DNA from: Bacillota bacterium
GTDB lineage: Bacteria > Bacillota > Clostridia > Oscillospirales > Ruminococcaceae
NCBI GenBank assembly: GCA_023456995.1
Contig: JAEWNU010000059.1
Span: 1-5,010, forward strand
Direction of reading: 5' to 3'
DNA length: 5,010 nt
Both the position numbers and the translations under genes were made by a program. The notes under the pieces are model-generated. The model did not search any database and had not been told where the DNA came from. It saw only the letters and a program-made list of their open reading frames with translations. Shown piece by piece: positions 1 through 5,010 of this stretch. The first letter of the stretch is position 1. Every line of letters starts with the position of its first letter.

Positions 1-1
1 G

Positions 2-484
2 GGCATTACCGAATTTGCCATATTGACCGGTGATGCACAGAATGCTTCTGAAAAGATTGCCGCCCCGCTTGGCATTGCTAATGTGTTTGCGCAACTTTTG
101 CCCGAACAGAAAACGGAACGTCTCACCACCTTGCGCGAAACCCACCGCACCACTTTATTTGTAGGTGATGGCATTAATGACGCGCCGGTGTTGGCTGGTG
201 CAGATGTCGGAATTGCAATGGGTCTGGGTACCGATACCGCAATTGAAGCAGCCGACGTTGTGCTGGTAAATGAGCAGCTTACCGCTATTCCCCGTGCAAT
301 TAAAATAGCGCGCAAAACAGTGGCAAAGGCTAATCAGAATATTGTTTTCGCTCTCACGATTAAAATATCTGTGTTGCTGCTTGGCGCACTTGGATATGCC
401 TCTATGTGGATGGCGGTTTTTGCGGATGTTGGCGTCACCATACTGGCAGTGCTGAACTCTTTAACACTACTATCAAAAAAGTAG
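2..484 (+). CDS. Heavy-metal translocating P1B-type ATPase (CadA/ZntA-like, Zn/Cd/Pb class), C-terminal part, 5' truncated by window edge
   Basis: This is the last 160 codons of a membrane pump that uses ATP to export soft divalent metals. The frame is open from position 2. The TTG at 23 is an internal Leu codon just before the conserved TGD, not a start. Visible in order are the P-domain TGD (nt 26-34), LLPEQK, the hinge motif GDGINDAP (GDGIND at nt 164-181) that coordinates Mg2+, ADVGIAMG, GTDTAIEAADVVL, and two closing membrane helices. The penultimate helix carries a Lys (ALTIK) and the last one has WMAVFADVG. In ZntA-type pumps that Lys/Asp pair marks the Zn/Cd/Pb subgroup (P1B-2). The phosphorylated DKTGT, the CPC site and any N-terminal metal-binding domain lie outside the window. 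The C-terminus is ordinary, with no added tail. The family call is firm. The exact metal and the choice between cadA, zntA and ziaA as a name are not decidable here. Confidence 0.95.
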   Translation, partial: GITEFAILTGDAQNASEKIAAPLGIANVFAQLLPEQKTERLTTLRETHRTTLFVGDGINDAPVLAGADVGIAMGLGTDTAIEAADVVLVNEQLTAIPRAIKIARKTVAKANQNIVFALTIKISVLLLGALGYASMWMAVFADVGVTILAVLNSLTLLSKK

Positions 485-499
485 CCAAAAATAAAAGGC

Positions 500-531
500 C
501 GACGCGCGGATATTTACAGAGCCGCGCGTCG
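500..531. terminator. GC-rich hairpin after the metal ATPase, possibly bidirectional
   Basis: A perfect 10-bp inverted repeat (CGACGCGCGG at 500-509 pairing with 522-531) encloses a 12-nt loop and begins 15 nt after the ATPase stop. On the plus strand the following tract is weak (CTTTGTCAT). On the minus strand the stem is followed by GGCCTTTTATTTTT, a better U-tract. It probably ends the ATPase transcript and may also stop leftward read-through from the convergent rlmB operon. Termination is inferred from structure only. Confidence 0.6.
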
Positions 532-698
532 CTTTGTCATAAGTACCGTACCAATTAAAAACAACTTTTAAAGTCCGTATCACGTGGAACAATACCACAG
601 ACATGCTTCGTTACAAAAGCTGGGCAGAAAATTTGGCGAGCCCTCCCATGAAATTAAGCACATTAAGCCCTAGTTTGACAACAGAATCTTTCTCAAAA

Positions 699-730
699 GG
701 CTAGGCGACCCCGAAAAGGGTCGCCTAGCC
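699..730 (-). terminator. Rho-independent terminator of the rlmB operon
   Basis: There is a perfect 13-bp inverted repeat (699-711 with 718-730, arm GGCTAGGCGACCC) around a 6-nt loop. Read on the minus strand, it lies 7 nt after the TAA of the 817-residue protein and is followed by TTTTGAGAAAG. The long perfect stem, the position directly after the stop and the T-run make an intrinsic terminator very likely. A shorter T-tract on the other side (TGTCTGTTT) allows weak bidirectional function. Confidence 0.85.
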
Positions 731-737
731 TGTCTGT

Positions 738-3191
738 TTAAATCTTTTTCAAATTTGGGATCAGCATAATTGCAATAGCCCAGAAAAGCTGGTAAATAGC
801 GAGTTGCCCAAAGCCAATTGCCGACATCGCGCCGGTAAAGGCCAAAAACGCAACCAACGCATAGCCAAGCACCAAACCCGCCATCTGCAGTACTGTACCG
901 ACGACCATCGCTTGCTTAAGGGTATGAATAGCCGCCAGCGCTCGCAAGCGCACAGCCGTCCCTGACAGCGACATGATATATGCCTTCGCCCGCTCTTTGG
1001 GTGCCGTCAGCGTTAGATACCGTTCGCGTAAGTCAGACGGGATGACCTGTATAAATTCCTCCGGATAATGATAATCCGCCGAAATTTTGTGAGGCGTAAT
1101 ATTGGGATCGGTGGCGTGAACGATTAAGCTTAATTCTTTTTTAGCCAGTACCCTCAGCCATTTGGCCACCTCAGGGTTCGGGCGGTAACTGAGCACAAAC
1201 ATAGCTGTTACCTCGCCCGAATTGGCAAGATAAAGAATCTCACGGTCGCCCTTAACGTACTTCTTCTCATAATCATGAGATGGCATTTCGACGCTATGGG
1301 CGCTCATCAGGGCGCGGTTGCCAATCAGCACCGTTTTTCCATCAACCCGCGCGCTTAGGCCCTTACCGTCCTTATAGACAACATCCGTGACCGGCTTTAA
1401 AATGTCGCTTTTGTTACCGATCATTTCCATGAAAATATTCTTTAACAGACCGTCCACCTGACACATCAAACTGGCCGCGTCCAAAATCGCTTCATCGATT
1501 CGACTCTGTGCAAAAGCTTTGATACCGTGCATTTCCACCGCACCCACGGGATATAGTTCGCCCGAATCGACCACAATGCAGTTCATATCCTCAAAGGTTT
1601 CAACCGCGTCATAGCCCGAGATGAACGCACCCTCGCCCGAAAGGCTCTTGGCAGCCCGCAGCAGCGGCAGGTTGCCGACAATGGTAGGTGTCAGCGGAGA
1701 AGCCATGCAAAGCACAACAGAAAAAATAGTAAATGCTTCAATCAGCGACCGGTCAAATACCAACCAGCAGACCAGCGAGAGTCCAACAGCGAACAGCAAA
1801 AATATTGGTGCAATATAACGGCTGAAATTTTCTGAGTAGTCGTCGCTGTAAGAAAGCTTTAAAAACTTCTCAGGAAAACTCACCTTAACAGGGTAAGCGA
1901 TCGCAGGTTCCGAAAAGCCTTGCCCTTCCGCCAGTTTATCCGCCAGCTTGTCGCCGGAAAGCAAATATTCGCCTATGCGCTGCGTGTCCACCGATGCCAC
2001 AGCAAAGTTTCGTTCAATGCGCAAAATCATCATACGCTTACCAATAGTATTGGCAAACAGCGTCAGCGCCGCTATGACAAAATAAAAACTGCTCTCTCCT
2101 GTGTGAATCTGATCGGGATTCATAATCAGGGCAACCCCGTGAGCAATAACTGCCAGCGCGCAGAGTGCCGCAGGTGTATCGTGGTCGGCCTTTAAGGTGA
2201 ACAGCGACACAAGCCCCCCGCCGATTACGGCATTTGCGGCCAGCGCACCTATGACAAATACAACCAGATTAACCATCATGAACACCCGCATATCTACTTC
2301 AGGGCAGATCGGGTTAAAAAGTGGCAAAGCATAGAGATTACAAAGCGCAAGATAGAGCAATAACGCCACACAGCCGCCTGTGACGAGCAGCCGGGTGGAA
2401 AGACTGCGCTTAATGCCTAAAATATCGTAACGCACATCGCGCGCGTCAGCGGGGCTAATATATTCGCCCTCTTCATCTTCTTCCACCACCGGCACCTTTT
2501 TGGCTTTGGTGCTAGCGCGCGGTGGAGGTACTTCCTCACGCACCTTTTTCGATTTTTTGGCCGGCTTTTGCTTGATGTCAGAAACGACCTTCTTCTCTTC
2601 AGGTAGTGGCGCAGCCACCGTTCTACTGTGGCGAAGCCCACCGAAATACTGACTAATGCCTTCAATACGGTCCGAATCGGCATCGTCGTCTCCCGTTGCG
2701 GCGGAATCGGATTCAAATTGTGCTTCTTGCTGTTCTTTTTCTATTGCCGAAAAAGAACTCTGCATAAATTTTTGAATTTTTTCCTGCCTTCGTAACTGTA
2801 ATCCATCGTCATTCTGTGGCCGAACCGCCGGTATTACCCGAGTCTTGTCATTGATTGTGCCCGCCGAGGCAGCGCGATTGGTCGGCAAGTCTGTACGCGT
2901 CACCTCCGCAGAATGCTCAATCGGCTTTTCGGCAGGTTCCGGGCTTTTGGCAAACGGAGAACTCCCACCCGGCTTTTCAAAACTGGTTTTTGACCGCTTT
3001 GGTACATCAAATTCACCGGTCATACCTTTTAGCTGAAACGGTGCCGTACTGCCCTTCTTACTCTTTGCTGACGGCTTTGAACGCTCCGGTTCAGGCACCG
3101 GCTCCGAATAGAGTGATGCATTTTTGGCAGAACCCTTTTTGCGCTGTACCTCCGCTAAAATATCGTCCACATTGTAGTTATTGGCCATCAT
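738..3191 (-). CDS. Degenerate P1B-type ATPase-like membrane protein (predicted pseudoenzyme) with long charged N-terminal tail
   Basis: An 817-residue protein of unknown function. Residues 1-260 are low-complexity and rich in Lys, Glu, Pro and Ser, so probably disordered; they open with NVDDILAEVQRKK. Hydrophobic helices fall at about 266-290, 303-332, 340-357, 367-388, 457-479, 482-503, 757-785 and 788-812, the 4+2+2 order of P1B metal pumps. Recognisable ATPase blocks are FSRYIAPIFLL (456-466), GAFISGYDAVETFEDM (521-536) and GKGLSARVDGKTVLIGN (609-625). Catalytic motifs are altered: CPC is SPL (498-500), DKTGT is DSGEL (542-546, Asp kept), TGD is ATD (693-695), and TGES and GDGxND are not found. 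ATP-driven transport is therefore unlikely; a sensing, scaffolding or regulatory role is possible but unproven. It follows rlmB by 11 bp. AAGGGG (3197-3202) lies 5 nt before the first ATG and 8 nt before a second, adjacent ATG (3186-3188); either could start translation. The intact frame argues against a pseudogene. The gene call is firm, the family resemblance likely, the function unknown. Confidence 0.88.
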   Translation of the reverse strand: MMANNYNVDDILAEVQRKKGSAKNASLYSEPVPEPERSKPSAKSKKGSTAPFQLKGMTGEFDVPKRSKTSFEKPGGSSPFAKSPEPAEKPIEHSAEVTRTDLPTNRAASAGTINDKTRVIPAVRPQNDDGLQLRRQEKIQKFMQSSFSAIEKEQQEAQFESDSAATGDDDADSDRIEGISQYFGGLRHSRTVAAPLPEEKKVVSDIKQKPAKKSKKVREEVPPPRASTKAKKVPVVEEDEEGEYISPADARDVRYDILGIKRSLSTRLLVTGGCVALLLYLALCNLYALPLFNPICPEVDMRVFMMVNLVVFVIGALAANAVIGGGLVSLFTLKADHDTPAALCALAVIAHGVALIMNPDQIHTGESSFYFVIAALTLFANTIGKRMMILRIERNFAVASVDTQRIGEYLLSGDKLADKLAEGQGFSEPAIAYPVKVSFPEKFLKLSYSDDYSENFSRYIAPIFLLFAVGLSLVCWLVFDRSLIEAFTIFSVVLCMASPLTPTIVGNLPLLRAAKSLSGEGAFISGYDAVETFEDMNCIVVDSGELYPVGAVEMHGIKAFAQSRIDEAILDAASLMCQVDGLLKNIFMEMIGNKSDILKPVTDVVYKDGKGLSARVDGKTVLIGNRALMSAHSVEMPSHDYEKKYVKGDREILYLANSGEVTAMFVLSYRPNPEVAKWLRVLAKKELSLIVHATDPNITPHKISADYHYPEEFIQVIPSDLRERYLTLTAPKERAKAYIMSLSGTAVRLRALAAIHTLKQAMVVGTVLQMAGLVLGYALVAFLAFTGAMSAIGFGQLAIYQLFWAIAIMLIPNLKKI

Positions 3192-3202
3192 CCCCGCCCC
3201 TT

Positions 3203-3958
3203 CTACTTTGCTTTGATTCCTTTTCTCTGCCTCGTGATCTCATACAGCAGAATACCCGTCGCCACCGAAGCGTTGAGCGAATTGACCTGGCCGCACATCG
3301 GCAGGCTCACAACCACATCGCTTCGTTCTTTCAACAGGCGAGAAACGCCACTGCCCTCAGAACCTATCACCAGTGCAACCGCACCGGAATAGTCCACTGT
3401 GCACCAGCTTTCACCGTCCATGTCGGCAGCGTATATCCAGACGTTTTTCTTCTTTAGCTCTTCGACCGTTGCCGCCAGATTAGAAACCCGCGCAACCGGC
3501 AGATGCTCGGCTGCACCGGCAGATGCCTTCATAACCGCGGCGGTCAGTCCCGCACCATGTCGCTTTGGCACGATGACCCCGTGAGCCCCAGCAGCATCAG
3601 CTGAGCGGATAATCGCCCCCAGATTGTGAGGGTCTTCAATGCCGTCAGCAATCACAACAAAGAGTGGTTCGCTGCCTGCCCTGGCAAAAATATCTTCCAC
3701 TGTTGCATAATCACAAGCCGCAGCAAAAGCAATAACCCCCTGATGGTTCAATCCAGGGGAAAGTGAATCCAACTTTTCGCGCGCAACATCCTTAACGGGG
3801 ACGCCTTTCTCCTTTGCCATTGCAACGATTCTTTTAAGATTGCCGCCCTCTGTTTTAAGCATCAGTATCTTATTAACTGGTCGCTCCGACCGAAGTAACT
3901 CAATAACGGGATTGCGCCCCGCCACCATCTCGTCTGATGAATCCCTAATATCCTGCAT
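3203..3958 (-). CDS. rlmB: RlmB-type 23S rRNA (guanosine-2'-O)-methyltransferase (SpoU/TrmH family)
   Basis: A 251-residue cytoplasmic enzyme that by family transfers a methyl group from S-adenosylmethionine to the ribose 2'-OH of a guanosine in the 23S rRNA peptidyl-transferase region (G2251 in E. coli). Residues 10-80 form the small SpoU substrate-binding domain (VAGRNPVIELL, then LNHQGVIA). The SPOUT trefoil-knot domain follows, with motif 1 DGIEDPHNLGAIIRSADAAG (105-124, Asn112 and Arg118), motif 2 IGSEGSGVSRL (198-208, Glu201) and motif 3 LPMCGQVNSLNASVATGI (219-236). All are intact and close to E. coli RlmB, and the length is typical. The start is ATG 3956-3958, chosen because AGGAG (3965-3969 on this strand) sits 6 nt upstream; the later Met11 has no such support. 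It is first in a two-gene operon with the degenerate ATPase-like gene. A TrmH-like paralogue such as YacO/YsgA is the alternative, but the motif wording favours RlmB. Confidence 0.95.
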   Translation of the reverse strand: MQDIRDSSDEMVAGRNPVIELLRSERPVNKILMLKTEGGNLKRIVAMAKEKGVPVKDVAREKLDSLSPGLNHQGVIAFAAACDYATVEDIFARAGSEPLFVVIADGIEDPHNLGAIIRSADAAGAHGVIVPKRHGAGLTAAVMKASAGAAEHLPVARVSNLAATVEELKKKNVWIYAADMDGESWCTVDYSGAVALVIGSEGSGVSRLLKERSDVVVSLPMCGQVNSLNASVATGILLYEITRQRKGIKAK

Positions 3959-4008
3959 GTGTTTCTCCTAATTTTCAAGCTTGTTAAAGGAATACCTATA
4001 CAGATTAT

Positions 4009-4036
4009 ATTATAGCAGATTATGTCACTAAAACAA
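4009..4036 (-). promoter_or_regulatory. Extended -10 sigma-A-type promoter for rlmB operon
   Basis: On the minus strand, TTGTTT (4031-4036) is followed after 16 nt by TATAAT (4009-4014), which is preceded by TGC (4015-4017) to form an extended -10. The predicted start of transcription is near 4002, giving a leader of about 44 nt before the rlmB ATG. A second TATAAT overlaps at 4004-4009 but lacks the TG. No operator is evident. Confidence 0.75.
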
Positions 4037-4045
4037 GCGTAAGGC

Positions 4046-4411
4046 ACAAAATATGGTGTTTATTGCCGTATTGGATAACTAATTAAGTTAAAATCAGTCG
4101 TCTATATTACACGCAATTCGATCTTAGCACTTTTTCACCAGTATTCATTCCTATTTTAACCAATAGCCTAATTTATATACCATTTAAAATAATTTTGCGA
4201 CCTCTACTCCATGTGTTTTTACGATTAGTAATTTTTCAGTTTCCACATTGGCAAGAGCATATGTTGAAAACTCTGTTGAAAGTGTGGAATTCTACCTGTA
4301 ATATAAAGACTTTTAGCTGTTAGAACAAAAAGTCAAATAATTTTGGGTGAAAAAAACTTTGTTACCAACAGTTTACTCGCCTTGTCGTCCTCGGTCACAA
4401 TATGTCGAAAG
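4046..4411. other. AT-rich intergenic stretch without a recognisable gene
   Basis: About 365 bases between the two divergent promoters. It is visibly richer in A and T than the flanking genes, and no reading frame with a plausible start site or protein family is seen on either strand. It contains an 8-bp direct repeat TGTTGAAA (4262-4269 and 4274-4281), inverted TTCCACA/TGTGGAA sites (4241-4247 and 4283-4289), and weak pairings (GACTTTT 4308-4314 with 4328-4334; CTGTT 4317-4321 with 4367-4371). No RNA family is recognised. Confidence 0.5.
4276..4304 (+). promoter_or_regulatory. Possible additional upstream promoter (weak)
   Basis: TTGAAA (4276-4281) and TAATAT (4299-4304) are separated by 17 nt on the plus strand. 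This fits a sigma-A promoter, which would start near 4311 and give a leader of about 170 nt in front of the glycosylase, or a short untranslated RNA. In AT-rich DNA such matches arise often by chance, and the promoter at 4413-4440 is better placed. Confidence 0.25.
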
Positions 4412-4412
4412 C

Positions 4413-4440
4413 TTGCATTTTTTGCATCAAATGTTATACT
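4413..4440 (+). promoter_or_regulatory. Extended -10 promoter for the DNA glycosylase gene
   Basis: TTGCAT (4413-4418), 16 nt, then TATACT (4435-4440) with TGT directly before it (4432-4434), giving an extended -10. Transcription should start near 4447, about 36 nt before the TTG start codon. A TGTGCATAA site (4447-4455) lies at the predicted transcription start. No LexA-type operator was recognised, so there is no visible sign of SOS control. Confidence 0.65.
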
Positions 4441-4470
4441 AATAGCTGTGCATAAAAGCACTCGAAAGAA

Positions 4471-4476
4471 AGGTGA
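4471..4476 (+). promoter_or_regulatory. Ribosome binding site that fixes the TTG start of the glycosylase
   Basis: AGGTGA matches the 3' end of Firmicute 16S rRNA and lies 6 nt before TTG 4483-4485. The TGA within this site (4474-4476) is in frame with the glycosylase and closes the frame upstream, so no earlier start is possible. No in-frame ATG lies near the N-terminus; the first Met codon is at residue 98. Confidence 0.8.
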
Positions 4477-4482
4477 GCAACT

Positions 4483-5010
4483 TTGCAGACTCCAACCCTT
4501 CAAAAAGAGGTCACCTGCGTTTTGCGCATCCCAGAATTTGACCTTGACCAAACTCTTAATTGCGGGCAGAGCTTTCGCTGGAAACACGAGGCGGACGGCT
4601 CTTTTACTGGCGCAGCGGGAAGTTACCCAGCGCGTATATGTCAGCAAGGTGATTCCATCACCATTATTTCAGTAGTGGGGGAAGCCTTTTGGCGGCATTA
4701 TTTTGATATAGAGACTGACTATTGTGCTTTGAAACGCTTGTTTTGCAATACGCAGCAGTTAGTGGCACCCTGTATGTGTGCAGGCGGCATCCGCATTTTA
4801 CGCCAAGATGGCTGGGAAGCACTCGCAAGCTTTATCATCAGCCAGAACAATAATATTAAACGCATTTCAGGCATCATCGAGCGCTTGTGTGAAAATTTCG
4901 GCGACCCCATTGGCGAAGGGCTTTATGCTTTCCCGCCACCAAAAAGGTTGGCGGACTGTACCGTTGAAGATCTTGCCCCGCTGCGTTGCGGCTTTCGGGC
5001 ACGTTATCTT
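4483..5010 (+). CDS. ogg: OGG1-like 8-oxoguanine DNA glycosylase (HhH-GPD superfamily), N-terminal part, 3' truncated by window edge
   Basis: The first 176 codons of a base-excision-repair enzyme that, by family, removes 8-oxoguanine opposite cytosine and can nick the abasic site. Residues 14-33 hold the OGG N-terminal signature ending in LNCGQSFRW, followed by a beta-rich stretch to about residue 66 and FWRHYFD (69-75). The helical part has DGWEALASFIISQNNNIKRI (109-128), which includes the NNN that contacts the estranged cytosine in human OGG1, then GIIERLCENFG (130-140), FPPPKRLA (150-157) and LRCGFRARYL (167-176). The helix-hairpin-helix and the catalytic Lys and Asp lie beyond the right edge. 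The start is TTG 4483, supported by AGGTGA 6 nt upstream and an in-frame TGA before it. It is divergent from rlmB with its own promoter. An AlkA-type glycosylase is the alternative, but the SQNNN and GQSFRW wording favours OGG. The N-terminal half is rich in Cys (eight by residue 99 would be a high count; five or more are clearly visible). Confidence 0.93.
   Translation, partial: MQTPTLQKEVTCVLRIPEFDLDQTLNCGQSFRWKHEADGSFTGAAGSYPARICQQGDSITIISVVGEAFWRHYFDIETDYCALKRLFCNTQQLVAPCMCAGGIRILRQDGWEALASFIISQNNNIKRISGIIERLCENFGDPIGEGLYAFPPPKRLADCTVEDLAPLRCGFRARYL

Noticed and set aside
23..25. TTG as a possible start of the metal ATPase fragment
   Set aside because: The frame stays open upstream to the window edge with family-like residues, and the TTG encodes the Leu before the conserved TGD.
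555..571. Palindrome TTAAAA/TTTTAA in the spacer
   Set aside because: A 6-bp A/T-only stem is expected by chance in AT-rich spacer, and no promoter or gene is attached to it.
649..705. An 18-codon open frame starting at ATG 649 in the spacer after the metal ATPase
   Set aside because: It has no Shine-Dalgarno site, ends inside the terminator stem, and shows no recognisable sequence.
2417..2716. A 99-codon minus-strand frame rich in Arg
   Set aside because: It lies wholly inside the ATPase-like gene in another frame; its Arg-rich composition is a frame-shift shadow of the Lys-rich tail.
738..3191. The ATPase-like gene as a decaying pseudogene
   Set aside because: There is no frameshift or internal stop over 817 codons, it has a proper ribosome binding site and terminator, and its helices and linker blocks are well preserved. 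Only catalytic motifs have changed.
2855..3457. A 200-codon plus-strand frame antisense to the rlmB/ATPase-like junction
   Set aside because: It spans two well-supported genes on the opposite strand, matches no family, has no ribosome binding site and has an odd His/Pro/Arg-rich composition.
4343..4675. A 110-codon plus-strand frame overlapping the glycosylase start, and its minus-strand partner at 4333-4647
   Set aside because: Both overlap the clear OGG coding frame, have no Shine-Dalgarno site and show no family features.

Overview
The window looks like chromosomal DNA of a low-to-moderate GC Firmicute, most likely a member of Clostridia related to Ruminococcaceae/Oscillospiraceae. The evidence is strong AGGAG/AGGTGA-type Shine-Dalgarno sites, extended -10 sigma-A-like promoters, a TTG start, an OGG1-type glycosylase of the kind found in Clostridia, and Firmicute-style gene packing. 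The taxonomic assignment is inference. I see no mobile element, tRNA, rRNA or CRISPR array.

Layout. (1) Positions 2-484, plus strand: the C-terminal 160 codons of a Zn/Cd/Pb-type P1B heavy-metal ATPase, cut by the left edge and followed by a GC-rich hairpin at 500-531. (2) Positions 485-698: a short spacer with no supported gene. (3) Positions 699-3958, minus strand: a two-gene operon. It is read from a good extended -10 promoter at about 4009-4036 through rlmB (a 23S rRNA Gm2251-type 2'-O-methyltransferase), then across an 11-bp gap into an 817-residue membrane protein, and it ends at a 13-bp perfect hairpin terminator. (4) Positions 3959-4482: a divergent, AT-rich intergenic region carrying the rlmB promoter on one side and a glycosylase promoter on the other. 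(5) Positions 4483-5010, plus strand: the N-terminal 176 codons of an OGG1-like 8-oxoguanine DNA glycosylase, starting at TTG and cut by the right edge.

The most interesting object is the 817-residue protein. Its membrane layout (4 + 2 + 2 helices) and its remaining sequence blocks follow a P1B-type metal ATPase, but the catalytic signatures are missing: DKTGT has become DSGEL, the metal-site CPC has become SPL, the actuator loop has no TGES, and GDGxND is absent with local shortening. The frame is intact over 2.4 kb and the gene has its own Shine-Dalgarno site, so it appears to be a maintained pseudoenzyme rather than a decaying gene. A roughly 260-residue charged, probably disordered N-terminal tail is added. 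An orthodox P1B ATPase lies convergently next to it and serves as an internal comparison. Why this protein is co-transcribed with an rRNA methyltransferase is not evident from the sequence.
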